The position numbers were made by a program, and so were the translations under genes. The notes below the pieces were generated by a model. That model saw only the letters and a list, made by a program, of their open reading frames with translations, was not told the DNA's origin and searched no databases. From an uncultured bacterium (lineage in GTDB: Bacteria; Acidobacteriota; Aminicenantia; Aminicenantales; Saccharicenantaceae): DNA of 60,326 nt. Within the stretch, counting starts at the first letter, position 1. The number at the start of each line of letters is the position of its first letter. Location of the stretch: positions 1 to 60,326 of the forward strand of contig CALEUG010000034.1 of the NCBI GenBank assembly GCA_937920515.1, in the 5' to 3' direction. This document shows, one piece after another, positions 25,061 to 33,504 of the stretch.

Positions 25061-25735
25061 TCAGAAACGGGGACCGAAAATCCTGGTCCCCAGGCGCACC
25101 CTGGTGGCTCCTTCTTCTATGGCCACCCGGTAAGAATTGGTCATGCCCATCGACAGGATGTCAGGACCGGCCCCCGGCAGGTTGAGACCTTTCAGATGTT
25201 CGAAGAGCTGTCGGGTCAGCCGGAAGTAAGGCCTGGCCTCTTCCGGGTCGCCTTCAAAGGGCCCCATGGTCATCAGACCGCGCAATTTCAGGTTTGGCAG
25301 TCCCGTTATCGCCCGGGCCAGCGGCTCAACCTCTTCGGGCAGAACTCCGAATTTCTGCGGCTCCCGGCCGGAGTTGACCTCAATCAGGACCGGCATGGTT
25401 TTTCCAAGCGCGGCGCAGCGCTTATTAATTTCTTCGGCCAGTTCCAGCGAATCGACAGTTTCTATAAGGTCAAAGATTTCTACAGCCCTTTTTACCTTGT
25501 TTTTTTGCAGGTGGCCGATAAAAGACCACTGAACCCTTTTCCCGATGACCCGAAAGGCATCGACTGCTTCCTGGACGTAATTTTCACCGATTATCCTGAT
25601 TCCGGCTTCGATGGCCGCCATTATTTTTTCCGGAGTCTGCTGCTTGGCCGCGGCCACCAGTTCCACCCCGGGCGGAAGTTCGCTGAGAAGCTGCCTGACG
25701 TTTTCTTTTATTTGCTCCAGGCTGATATCAGTCAT
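25061..25735 (-). CDS. yggS: YggS-type PLP homeostasis protein
   Basis: A 224-residue alanine-racemase-fold barrel without a C-terminal domain. The PLP lysine is K31 in 'LVAAAKQQ'. 'IGENYVQEA' and 'WSFIGHLQKNKVK' are family signatures, as is 'LSMGMTNSYRVAIEEGATRVRLGTRIFG'. It binds PLP and buffers its supply. I prefer the ATG at 25735, which fits the promoter at 25764-25792 (start near 25757); the 25792 start would lie inside the promoter. It is followed by the MFS gene. Confidence 0.94.
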   Translation of the reverse strand: MTDISLEQIKENVRQLLSELPPGVELVAAAKQQTPEKIMAAIEAGIRIIGENYVQEAVDAFRVIGKRVQWSFIGHLQKNKVKRAVEIFDLIETVDSLELAEEINKRCAALGKTMPVLIEVNSGREPQKFGVLPEEVEPLARAITGLPNLKLRGLMTMGPFEGDPEEARPYFRLTRQLFEHLKGLNLPGAGPDILSMGMTNSYRVAIEEGATRVRLGTRIFGPRF

Positions 25736-25763
25736 GTTTTTACTCTGAAACGGGCAGAATGGA

Positions 25764-25792
25764 ATTATACTGAAACCCCGGTTGGGCCTCAA
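25764..25792 (-). promoter_or_regulatory. yggS: yggS promoter
   Basis: On the minus strand TTGAGG (25787-25792), a 17-bp spacer and a perfect TATAAT (25764-25769). Predicted start is near 25757. Confidence 0.7.
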
Positions 25793-25800
25793 GGGAAATG

Positions 25801-25827
25801 TGGCACTGAAGCCAGCCGGCAGTGCCA
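25801..25827. repeat. 8-bp inverted repeat just upstream of the yggS -35
   Basis: TGGCACTG (25801-25808) and CAGTGCCA (25820-25827) are perfect complements around an 11-base centre. The repeat lies 8 bp upstream of the yggS -35, a typical activator position. No T-run follows on either strand. Confidence 0.45.
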
Positions 25828-26131
25828 GCGAGGTCTCGTCGGCCTGGTTTGAGCTCCGGTCAGCAACTCCTGGGCCCGGCTATGAATTAAGCTGAAAATA
25901 CTGGCAGAAGAAAGTAATTTTTCCTTTGAGGAGTCCACCCCGGATTTATCGTGGAGATATATATAGTGATGAAGCAAAAAAAGCGGGATTGAGCGATTTT
26001 TATCGCCGGCAGAGAATTTGATTTATCGGGTCTTAAAAGAGGGAATTTGCGGACTTGAAGAAGCCCGGGTATTAAAATAAGATTAAAGAAAGTCAGCCCG
26101 GGCTTGCCGGATGGATTAAGGAGCGCTGGCC

Positions 26132-27157
26132 ATGAACATCAGAGAACAGATTGAAGAAGCCGAAAAGAAGAATCTGTCTCCCCGGGCCTGTTTGAGCGCC
26201 AGGAGCAAGGGGAGACTCCGCCCCGAACAGCCCCACCCCATCCGCACCGCCTTCCAGCGCGACCGGGACCGCATCATCCACTGCAAGTCTTTCCGCCGGC
26301 TTAAACACAAGACCCAGGTTTTTCTGTCGCCTTTTGGCGACCATTACCGCACCCGGCTGACTCATACCCTGGAAGTATCCCAGATAGCCCGGACCATCGC
26401 CAGGGCCCTGCGCCTGAATGAAGACCTGGCTGAGGCCATCGCCCTCGGCCACGACCTCGGGCACACTCCCTTTGGTCACGCCGGGGAAGAAACGCTCAAC
26501 AACCTGCTGGCCGGCGGGTTCCGCCATTATGAGCAGAGTCTGCGGGTGGTGGATAAGCTGGAGTATGAAGGCAAGGGACTTAATCTGACCATCGAAGTTC
26601 GCGACGGGATTTCTAAACACTCCAAGGGCCGCGGAGAGATTCTGGACGATGACCCGGAGAGCATGCCCGCTACCCTGGAAGGCCAGGTGGTCAGAATTTC
26701 TGACGTGATTGCTTACGTCAACCATGACCTGGATGATGCTCTGAGGGCCGGGCTGATCAGGGAAGAGAGCATTCCGGCTAAAATAACAGATATTCTGGGC
26801 AAGCATCATTCCACCAGGATTGACCGCCTGGTGATGGATGTGGTGGAAACCAGCCTGAAGAACAGGCTGGAAAAGATTGTCATGAGCCAGAGGATATACC
26901 AGGCCCTGCGAGACCTCAGGGATTATCTCTACGAGCGGGTTTACTTAAACCAGGAGGCCAGGGCTGACCTCCTCAAGACCGGAAAGATAATCAGAGAACT
27001 TTTTGAATATTTCAGAGAGAACCCTGAGGCGTGGATTAAAGACTATCCAAAGGGAGACCCCCTCGAAAGGCGCGTGGCTGATTTTATAGCCGGAATGACC
27101 GACCACTACGCCCTGGACCTTTACGAGAAAATTTTTCTGCCCGGAACCAGGTTCTGA
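26132..27157 (+). CDS. Deoxyguanosinetriphosphate triphosphohydrolase-like HD protein
   Basis: A 341-residue Dgt-family dNTP triphosphohydrolase. The HD-domain metal ligands appear in '[15 protein letters not shown]...[17 protein letters not shown]' and '[20 protein letters not shown]', with a later Asp in '[17 protein letters not shown]'. It splits dNTPs to nucleosides and tripolyphosphate. At 341 residues it belongs to the shorter, broad-specificity group rather than to E. coli-type Dgt. The N-terminal '[19 protein letters not shown]' is family-typical. Monocistronic. Confidence 0.93.
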   Translation: MNIREQIEEAEKKNLSPRACLSARSKGRLRPEQPHPIRTAFQRDRDRIIHCKSFRRLKHKTQVFLSPFGDHYRTRLTHTLEVSQIARTIARALRLNEDLAEAIALGHDLGHTPFGHAGEETLNNLLAGGFRHYEQSLRVVDKLEYEGKGLNLTIEVRDGISKHSKGRGEILDDDPESMPATLEGQVVRISDVIAYVNHDLDDALRAGLIREESIPAKITDILGKHHSTRIDRLVMDVVETSLKNRLEKIVMSQRIYQALRDLRDYLYERVYLNQEARADLLKTGKIIRELFEYFRENPEAWIKDYPKGDPLERRVADFIAGMTDHYALDLYEKIFLPGTRF

Positions 27158-27460
27158 ATAACTTGTTTCGATGGCCCGGTATACCGCGTCACCGGTCAAC
27201 CCCTGGCCCGCACGAGTAATTCGTATTTTCAGCTGTCATTGTCCGGGTTCATAAAAGCCGAATCGTCAGAACTCCATGACTTTGAATGATATTTATCCTG
27301 CATCTATTACAACAGGAAGAGGAAAGTCGATTCCGGCCTTTTTCTTCCGATCAATAAACCCGGCAGGATAACCGGCCGGGATGATGGACAGCCTTATTTC
27401 TTTCTGATATATTCTAACTTAACAATCTGGTTCAACAGCTGAAATTCCTGGAGAACATTT
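27158..27460. other. Intergenic region between the dNTPase and ABC genes
   Basis: 303 bases. The only clear element is the ABC operon promoter at 27385-27413. The part before it, rich in CCGG blocks, shows no gene and no convincing terminator. Confidence 0.4.
27385..27413 (+). promoter_or_regulatory. Promoter of the ABC exporter operon
   Basis: TGGACA (27385-27390), a 17-bp spacer and TATATT (27408-27413), preceded by TGA as an extended -10. Predicted start is near 27420, 41 bases before the ATG, which has GGAG eight bases upstream. Confidence 0.65.
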
Positions 27461-28210
27461 ATGGCAGCGGCAGCCATTCCTTTACTTGATGTAAAAAATT
27501 TATCTAAAACATTTAATTCTTTTCAAGCTGTAAAATCGGTATCATTTGACCTTTATCCAGGGGAAATTCTGGGGCTGCTCGGTCCAAACGGGGCCGGAAA
27601 GACCACCATAATTCACATGCTGCTGGGACTGACTTCTCCGAGTTCCGGTGAAATCCGGATTTTTGGTCTGGACCCTTCCCGGCCAAGGCAGCGGGAAAAA
27701 ATCCTGAGGCGCATGAATTTTTCCTCGACTTACGTGGCCATGCCGTATTCACTTACCCTGAGAGAGTCGTTGATGGTCTTTGCCCGGCTTTACGGCGTCA
27801 AGAAGGCTAAATCAAGGATAGACCTTCTGGTTGAGCAGTTTGAACTGAAGGATGTGGCCGACCGTCCGGTAAGAACCCTGTCCTCGGGACAGATGACCAG
27901 GCTGAACCTGGCCAAGGCTTTTATCAACGAGCCGGAGATTCTGCTGCTGGACGAGCCTACGGCCAGCCTGGACCCGGACATAGCCGACCGGACCAGGACC
28001 TATCTACTGGAGATGAAACGCACCAGGAAGATGGCCATTCTCTACACCTCGCACAACATGCAGGAAATGGAAGAGATTTCTGACCGCCTGCTCTTCCTGC
28101 ATCACGGGGAGATCATCGCCCGCGGGACGCCCGGTGACCTGGTGGCCAGGTTCAGGGGAGAAGACCTGGAGGATGTTTTTCTGAAAATAGCCAGGGAGGT
28201 GCGGCCATGA
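27461..28210 (+). CDS. ABC transporter ATP-binding protein
   Basis: A 249-residue nucleotide-binding subunit. Walker A is 'GLLGPNGAGKTT', the signature is 'LSSGQMTRLNLAKAF' (SGQ rather than SGGQ), Walker B is 'ILLLDEPTASLD', and the switch His is in 'YTSHNMQEME'. It resembles the ATPases of ABC-2 exporters of drugs or polyketide-like compounds. The permease gene starts inside its last codons (four-base overlap), so they form one exporter. Confidence 0.95.
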   Translation: MAAAAIPLLDVKNLSKTFNSFQAVKSVSFDLYPGEILGLLGPNGAGKTTIIHMLLGLTSPSSGEIRIFGLDPSRPRQREKILRRMNFSSTYVAMPYSLTLRESLMVFARLYGVKKAKSRIDLLVEQFELKDVADRPVRTLSSGQMTRLNLAKAFINEPEILLLDEPTASLDPDIADRTRTYLLEMKRTRKMAILYTSHNMQEMEEISDRLLFLHHGEIIARGTPGDLVARFRGEDLEDVFLKIAREVRP

Positions 28211-29007
28211 AACCGCACCGGATTTCGGCCATGTTCCTGCGCCACATATATCTCTACCGGCACAGCCTGACCAGGCTGGTTGAGATTTTCTACTGGCCGT
28301 TGCTCGACCTGCTGGTCTGGGGCTTTGTCAGCCTTTACATCACAAAACTTTCAGCCGAAGGAAAGTCCACACCCAACTTTCTGGGCATATTCCTGGGGGC
28401 CCTGATTCTCTGGGACATTCTTTTTCGTTCCCAGCAGGGAATTTCCGTATCATTCCTGGAAGAAGTCTGGGCCCGCAATTTCCTAAATCTTTTTGTCAGT
28501 CCGCTGACCATCGGGGAATACCTGGTATCGCTGATGCTGGTGGCGGTGTTCAAGGTGGTGGTGGTTTTCCTGATCAGTTCACTGCTGGCCTGGTTTCTTT
28601 ATTCTTTTAACCTGTTCATAATCGGGCTTTATCTTCTGCCTTTCATGCTCTGCCTGGTTATAATGGGCTGGGCAATTGGCATCCTGACCACCGGGCTTAT
28701 CCTGCGCTTCGGACAGCAGGCCGAAGTCCTGGCCTGGGGGGTAGCTTTTCTCTTTCAACCCATTTCGGCTGTCTTCTACCCGGTTTCTGTTTTGCCGAAA
28801 TTCCTGCAGAAAGTGGCTCTGGCCATCCCGGCTTCCTATGTCTTTGAAGGTATGAGGGCCATCATTTTCGGCCGGACTTTTCCGGCCGGGCACCTGGTTA
28901 AAGCCTTCAGCCTGGACCTGGTTTACCTGGCCCTGGCCCTGTTCTTTTTCTTCAGGATGTTCAAGCAGGTGAGGGCCAGAGGCCTTCTGGCCAAAATGGG
29001 AGAATAG
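28207..29007 (+). CDS. ABC-2 type transporter permease
   Basis: A 266-residue inner-membrane protein with six predicted helices and the ABC-2 layout. The N-terminal re-entrant region is 'LVEIFYWPLLDLLVWGFVSLYI', and the later 'FLFQPISAVFYPVSVLPKFLQKVALAIPASYVFEGMR' is the family's most conserved part. It pairs with the upstream ATPase to export an unknown compound. It ends in a basic 'KQVRARGLLAKMGE' tail. Confidence 0.93.
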   Translation: MKPHRISAMFLRHIYLYRHSLTRLVEIFYWPLLDLLVWGFVSLYITKLSAEGKSTPNFLGIFLGALILWDILFRSQQGISVSFLEEVWARNFLNLFVSPLTIGEYLVSLMLVAVFKVVVVFLISSLLAWFLYSFNLFIIGLYLLPFMLCLVIMGWAIGILTTGLILRFGQQAEVLAWGVAFLFQPISAVFYPVSVLPKFLQKVALAIPASYVFEGMRAIIFGRTFPAGHLVKAFSLDLVYLALALFFFFRMFKQVRARGLLAKMGE

Positions 29008-29180
29008 CGGGAAGGATGGCTGGCCAGAAGCGGGAAAAGTAATAATAAGTTCTTTTTTCTTTGTTGAGTTTATTCAGGCACTAAAATATCGTGGCCTCAT
29101 CTTCAGCCGGCTAAGACTGAAAGCGGTCTGAAAATTTGTTAACTTTCGGGAAGGAAAAAGTTCTTTTTTGATTTTTTACC

Positions 29181-29209
29181 TTGAGAGTCGCCACCTTTAA
29201 CAATATAAT
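29181..29209 (+). promoter_or_regulatory. Transketolase promoter
   Basis: TTGAGA (29181-29186), a 17-bp spacer and a perfect TATAAT (29204-29209). Predicted start is near 29216, 23 bases before the ATG. Confidence 0.75.
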
Positions 29210-29238
29210 TAAAGCTAATTTTTTCCGGGAGTCAAAAG

Positions 29239-31062
29239 ATGCCATCAATATCCGTTCTGGAAAAAATAGCCAGGCGCCTTAGGATTCATTCTCTGAGTAT
29301 GACCACGGCTGCCGGCTCGGGTCACCCGACCACCTGCCTGTCTTCGGCCGAAATCATGGCCTGTCTCTTTTTCCACGAGATGCGTTATAACCCCGGGGAT
29401 CCTTTTGCCTGGGAAAACGACGAGTTTGTGCTGTCCAAGGGGCATGCGGCTCCCATTCTCTGGGCCGCCTATGCCGAAGCGGGCATAATTCCGGTTGAAT
29501 CGCTGCTGGACCTTAGAAAAATCAGCAGCGACCTCGAAGGACATCCGACGCCGCGGATGCCCTGGGTCAAAGCGGCTACCGGTTCGCTGGGACAGGGATT
29601 ATCGGTTGGGGTCGGCCTGGCCCTGGCCCAGAAACTGGCCGGAGTAAAGGCCAGGACCTTTGTCCTGATGGGCGACGGCGAATGCGCCGAGGGAGCGGTC
29701 TGGGAGGCGGCCAACGCCGGGCGGGAATTTCAGTTAGGAAACCTGGTAGCCATTGTCGACATCAACCGTCTGGGACAATCCGACCCGACCATGCACCAGC
29801 ATGATATCAGAGCCTATGCCAGAAAATTTAAGGCTTTCGGCTGGGAGGTTTTCCAGGTCGATGGTCACAGGATTGACCGGATTCTGGAGGCCCTGACCGC
29901 GGCCAGGAAGGGTTCCGCTCCGAAGGTTATTCTGGCCAGGACGATCAAGGGCAAGGGGGTTTCTTTCGTCGAGGATAAAAACGGCTGGCACGGCAAGCCG
30001 CTGAAGCCCGAAGAGCTGGAGAGGGCCCTGGCCGAGCTGGGTCCGATGCCTGAAATTGATGCCCGGAAATACGTCAAAAGCCGGGAGCCGGTGAAAGCCC
30101 CCGGGTGGAGCGATTCTGTTGATTTCCCTCTTCCGGACTATAAAGAAAAGACGGCCACCCGCCTGGCCTACGGAATCGCCTTAGAAAAGCTGGGCCGGGT
30201 CAACAACCGGGTGGTGGTGGTCGACGGCGACGTCAAGAATTCCACCTACGCCGACCGCTTTTTCGCCTCTTTTCCCGGGCGTTCTTTTCAATCTTTTATT
30301 GCCGAGCAGAACATGGTGGGAATGGCCATGGGGCTGGCGGCCAAAGGCTTCCTGCCCTTTGTGGCTACCTTTGCTGCCTTTCTGACCAGAGCCCATGACC
30401 AGATTCGCATGGCCGCCTATTCTTTTTCCAACGTCAAGTTCTGCGGCTCTCACGTCGGAGTCAGCATCGGCGAAGACGGTCCGTCACAGATGGGCCTGGA
30501 AGATTTAGCCATGTTCCTGCCGGTACCGGATTGCCTGGTCCTGTATCCGTCAGATGCCGTCTGCGCCGAAAAGTGCGTCAGGGAAGCGGCTAAATACAGG
30601 GGCCTGGTTTATATCAGGACCACCAGGCCGGCCACCCCGATCCTTTACCGAAATGATGAAGAATTCCCGGCCGGCGGAGCCAAGGTTTTGCGGCGGAGTG
30701 ATAATGACGCCGCTACCGTTATCGGGGCCGGAATTACCGTTCACGAAGCGCTCAAAGCCTACGACCGGTTGAAGGAAGAAGGAATAAACATAAGAGTCAT
30801 AGATGCTTACTCGCTAAAACCGATCGACCGGGAGACCATTGTCAATTCGGTGGCTGAAACCGGCGGCCGGGTGGTGGTGGCCGAGGACCATTTCGAGCAG
30901 GGCGGCCTGGGGACAGCTGTGGCCCTGGTGCTTCCGGAAAAGAAGTTCTGGAAACACCTGGCTGTCCGCGAGTTTCCCCGTTCCGGCAAACCGGAAGAAT
31001 TGCTGGCAAAATATGGAATTGACGCCGGCTCTATCTTCAGGGCGGTCAAATCTCTTCTCTGA
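29239..31062 (+). CDS. tkt: Transketolase (single chain)
   Basis: A 607-residue thiamine-diphosphate enzyme with both halves in one chain. The N-terminal domain has 'TTAAGSGHPTTCLSSAEI', 'KGHAAPILWA' and the TPP motif 'GDGECAEGAVWEAANAG...DINRLGQSDPT'. The pyrimidine domain has 'GDVKNSTYADRF', 'FIAEQNMVGMAMGLA' and 'SIGEDGPSQMGLEDLAMF'. The C-terminal domain starts with 'RVIDAYSLKPID'. It moves two-carbon units in the non-oxidative pentose phosphate pathway. At 607 residues it is nearer the animal-type transketolases than the 660-residue E. coli form. GGGAG precedes the ATG. Confidence 0.94.
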   Translation: MPSISVLEKIARRLRIHSLSMTTAAGSGHPTTCLSSAEIMACLFFHEMRYNPGDPFAWENDEFVLSKGHAAPILWAAYAEAGIIPVESLLDLRKISSDLEGHPTPRMPWVKAATGSLGQGLSVGVGLALAQKLAGVKARTFVLMGDGECAEGAVWEAANAGREFQLGNLVAIVDINRLGQSDPTMHQHDIRAYARKFKAFGWEVFQVDGHRIDRILEALTAARKGSAPKVILARTIKGKGVSFVEDKNGWHGKPLKPEELERALAELGPMPEIDARKYVKSREPVKAPGWSDSVDFPLPDYKEKTATRLAYGIALEKLGRVNNRVVVVDGDVKNSTYADRFFASFPGRSFQSFIAEQNMVGMAMGLAAKGFLPFVATFAAFLTRAHDQIRMAAYSFSNVKFCGSHVGVSIGEDGPSQMGLEDLAMFLPVPDCLVLYPSDAVCAEKCVREAAKYRGLVYIRTTRPATPILYRNDEEFPAGGAKVLRRSDNDAATVIGAGITVHEALKAYDRLKEEGINIRVIDAYSLKPIDRETIVNSVAETGGRVVVAEDHFEQGGLGTAVALVLPEKKFWKHLAVREFPRSGKPEELLAKYGIDAGSIFRAVKSLL

Positions 31063-31110
31063 GGCGTCAGCCAGCCAGGCCAATCTACCGGTTAGAAATT
31101 ATGGCAGGCG

Positions 31111-31261
31111 GGTTGTGACGACCAGTTGGCGCTACGGGTAGCGCCGGAGGCGAGAAGGTGAGCGTTGCCCCGAGTGAAATTTCCGGGAGAGTTTATGCCT
31201 GCCGGGAAAAGAGCCCGGGGCCATCTCCTGTCTTAAACCGGCCCGGATGGTCGTTACAAAC
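31111..31261. ncRNA. Candidate structured RNA (or folded repeat element) of unknown class
   Basis: A four-helix arrangement can be drawn between tkt and the flavoprotein gene. P1 pairs 31111-31124 (GGTTGTGACGACCA) with 31248-31261 (TGGTCGTTACAAAC): 12 Watson-Crick pairs, one GU, one mismatch. P2 is a 7-bp hairpin GGCGCTA/TAGCGCC (31128-31145, CGGG loop). P3 is GGCGA/TTGCC (31149-31169). P4 is a long interrupted hairpin GGAGA..GCC..CCGGG / CCCGG..GGC..TCTCC (31186-31228). The shape is a closed multibranch junction. I could not match it to a known riboswitch, 6S, RNase P or tmRNA. The strand is not certain. Confidence 0.5.
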
Positions 31262-31263
31262 GG

Positions 31264-31269
31264 TATAAT
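31264..31269 (+). promoter_or_regulatory. Possible -10 box before the flavoprotein gene
   Basis: A perfect TATAAT lies 48 bases before the ATG at 31317, directly after the 3' strand of the structured element. No matching -35 is seen; a protein bound to the element, or the element itself, might control it. Confidence 0.35.
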
Positions 31270-31316
31270 AATTATCTCTGGTTGCAGGCAATATTTTTTA
31301 TTAGAAAGGGTTAAGC

Positions 31317-32735
31317 ATGTACGGGAAGATTGACCGGGCAATGATTAAAGAGCTTATAAGCCTTTGCGGAGAAAACAACGTCCTGACCTGCCGGGATGAA
31401 GTTGGTGGCTATACCTACGATGAATATGTCAGCCAGCTGGACGGTTGCTTTCCGGAGGTGGTAATCAGGCCGGGCAGCACGGATGAAGTTTCGGCTATCT
31501 TAAAACTGGCCAGCCGGTATAAGGTTCCGGTAACGCCGCGGGGCGGGGGGACGGGATTGGCCGGTGGTTGCGTGCCGGTCCATGGCGGTATTGTTCTGAG
31601 CCTGCAGCGAATGAACCGGTTTCTGGAGCTGGACCGCAAGAATCAACTGGCCCTGGTGGAAGCCGGCCTTACTCTCGGGCAATTTATCCAGGCCGTAGAA
31701 AAGGAAGGATTTTATTTTCCGCCGCACCCTGGCGACGAAGGAGCCATGTTTGGGGGGATGATTGCCACCAATGCCGGGGGGAGCCGGGCAGTCAAATACG
31801 GCGGCATCAGGAATTACATCCGCGGACTGGAAGTTGTGCTGGCCGATGGCCAGGTCATCCACCCGGGGGGCAAACTCATTAAGAATTCCACCGGTTATAA
31901 CCTGGTCAACCTGTTTATCGGTTCCGAAGGCACTCTGGGAGTCATCACCAGGGCCATCGTCCAGGTGATTAGCCGGCCGACCTTTCTCCGGACGATGGTC
32001 ATTCCCTTTAACAGCATTGAACAGGCCATAGATAATGTGCCTCTGATATTCGAAAAAGGCATAGTGCCCATGGCCGTGGAGTTTGTTGGCCTGGATGTCA
32101 TCAACCTGAGCGAGCGTCACCTGAACCTCAGCTGGCCCAGCCACCAGGGGGAAGTCCACCTGATGGTAATCGTGGATTCTCCCTCAGAAGATGACCTCGG
32201 CCGGCTGACCGACCAGATAGCTGACGTGGTCCTGGAAAACGGGGCCATCGATGTATTTGTGGCCGATACTCCGGCCAGGCAGGGCGAGGTGCTGAAGATC
32301 CGTTCCGAGATTTATGAAGCCATCAAGAAGGAAACCGTGGACATACTGGACATATGCGTGCCGCGTTCGGAAATTCCGGGGCACGTCAGAAAAATCCAGG
32401 AGGTGGCCAGGAAGTATGACCTCTGGCTTCCGGTTTTCGGCCATGCCGGGGACGGCAACGTCCATTCCCACCTGATGAAGGCCAGGTACGAGAACGGGCA
32501 GATGGTGCCGCTCAACCTGGATGAAATCAAAGACAGGCTGGAAGCCGCCAGACAGGAATTATTCCGGGACGCAGGTCAAAGGGGCGGTGTCATTTCGGGC
32601 GAACACGGAATAGGACTTTACAAGAAGAAATACCTGCCGTTGTCTCTGGAGCCCGCCCAGGTCGAGCTTATGAAAAGGATAAAACAGGCTATGGACCCTC
32701 TCCATATCCTCAATCCGGGCAAAATTTTTGATTGA
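31317..32735 (+). CDS. GlcD/D-lactate dehydrogenase type FAD-linked oxidase
   Basis: A 472-residue flavoprotein of the FAD_binding_4 type. The FAD domain has 'PVTPRGGGTGLAGGCVPVHGGIVLSL' and 'GDEGAMFGGMIATNAGGSRAVKYGGIRNYI'. The cap domain has 'FGHAGDGNVHSHL' and the C-terminal 'ISGEHGIGLYKKKYL', residues that hold a 2-hydroxy acid and metal. It oxidises a D-2-hydroxy acid such as D-lactate, glycolate or 2-hydroxyglutarate. No Fe-S partner subunit (GlcF-like) or EtfAB is adjacent, so its electron acceptor is unknown. AAAGGG precedes the ATG. Confidence 0.92.
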   Translation: MYGKIDRAMIKELISLCGENNVLTCRDEVGGYTYDEYVSQLDGCFPEVVIRPGSTDEVSAILKLASRYKVPVTPRGGGTGLAGGCVPVHGGIVLSLQRMNRFLELDRKNQLALVEAGLTLGQFIQAVEKEGFYFPPHPGDEGAMFGGMIATNAGGSRAVKYGGIRNYIRGLEVVLADGQVIHPGGKLIKNSTGYNLVNLFIGSEGTLGVITRAIVQVISRPTFLRTMVIPFNSIEQAIDNVPLIFEKGIVPMAVEFVGLDVINLSERHLNLSWPSHQGEVHLMVIVDSPSEDDLGRLTDQIADVVLENGAIDVFVADTPARQGEVLKIRSEIYEAIKKETVDILDICVPRSEIPGHVRKIQEVARKYDLWLPVFGHAGDGNVHSHLMKARYENGQMVPLNLDEIKDRLEAARQELFRDAGQRGGVISGEHGIGLYKKKYLPLSLEPAQVELMKRIKQAMDPLHILNPGKIFD

Positions 32736-33037
32736 AGAAGAAGGGGGGAGGCGCCACATATTTCCTGTTCTTTTGCCAGGCTCGGGTCAGGGGCCCGTGG
32801 TCTGCGGGCTTGAGGTCATTTCTGGCCGGGCCAGTATTCAAGAAGCGAGATCACCGGAAATCATACCGCATCGTTTCTGTCATTATCCTTGCCTTGCCGC
32901 CGGGCAGGTGATGTCAAAAAACATCGAGAGAAGCCCGGTTCGAGCCCGGAAAAATATTTGTTGAAATAATCATGGTTTTGCGTTAAATAAAATAGGCAGA
33001 TTCTTTGCAGGGGAATAAAAAGCACACGGAGGTTATG
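32736..33037. other. Intergenic region before the ACT protein
   Basis: 302 bases with no gene. A GCCCG/CGGGC hairpin lies near 32790-32810. TTGAAA (32961-32966) with TTAAAT 17 bp downstream is a weak promoter candidate for the ACT gene. The tRNA-like 'GGTTCGA' near 32939 has no cloverleaf around it. Confidence 0.35.
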
Positions 33038-33439
33038 ATGGAATTTGAAAGAATTACCGAGATTTTTGTGCTGCTGGAAAATAAACCTTCGGTTCTGGGC
33101 GAGCTTCTCTGCCAGCTGGCCGAGAATGAGATAAACGTGGAAGCCATAGGTGTCTTCCAGGAGTCGGCCAAGCTCTACACAAAGAATCTTAACAAGGCCA
33201 TAAAAGTTCTCAACAAGCTCAATTATACCACCGACATGCGGGATGTCCTGCTCATCCATCTGGATAACCGCCCCGGGGTTCTGGGCCAGGTGGCCACCAT
33301 TATCGGCGACGAGGGAATAAACATCGAGTACTGCTACGGCACCCTGAGCCAGACCGGAGAGAAAGTGGCCGTGGTCATGGACGTTTCCAACATCGACCGG
33401 GCGATGAAAATCCTGGAAAGCTCTGCCGGGAAGGTCTGA
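33038..33439 (+). CDS. Tandem ACT domain protein
   Basis: A 133-residue cytoplasmic protein made only of two ACT domains. The first (about 4-65) begins 'ITEIFVLLENKPSVLGELLCQLAENEINVEAIGV'. The second (about 70-130) begins 'DVLLIHLDNRPGVLGQVATIIGDEGINIEYCYG'. Such proteins bind amino acids or similar small molecules and modulate an enzyme or regulator in trans. CACGGAGG is five bases before the ATG at 33038; the adjacent ATG at 33035 is too close. The partner is not evident. Confidence 0.88.
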   Translation: MEFERITEIFVLLENKPSVLGELLCQLAENEINVEAIGVFQESAKLYTKNLNKAIKVLNKLNYTTDMRDVLLIHLDNRPGVLGQVATIIGDEGINIEYCYGTLSQTGEKVAVVMDVSNIDRAMKILESSAGKV

Positions 33440-33504
33440 GCTGCCGGTAGCCCGTTTACAAATCACATTTTTTGGATAAAATGAATTAAGCGGGAGGATT
33501 TAGG

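Larger units (their letters stand above)
25736..26131. other. Divergent region between yggS and the dNTPase gene
   Basis: 396 bases with no convincing gene. It contains the yggS promoter, the hairpin at 25801-25827 and a second hairpin GCGAT/ATCGC (25993-26006, T4 loop). A small minus-strand reading frame at 25789-25977 overlaps these elements and looks non-coding. No clear plus-strand promoter was found for the dNTPase gene. Confidence 0.4.

Noticed and set aside
25789..25977. 62-codon minus-strand frame upstream of yggS
   Set aside because: It covers the yggS promoter and hairpin and has no ribosome-binding site or family resemblance.
31139..31215. Cobalamin or FMN riboswitch suggested by 'GTGAAATTTCCGGGA'
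   Set aside because: The rest of either consensus, including the B12 box, is missing and the helices differ.
32930..32955. tRNA-like 'GGTTCGAGCCC' in the spacer before the ACT gene
   Set aside because: The flanking bases do not form a T-arm stem, and no acceptor or anticodon arm is found.
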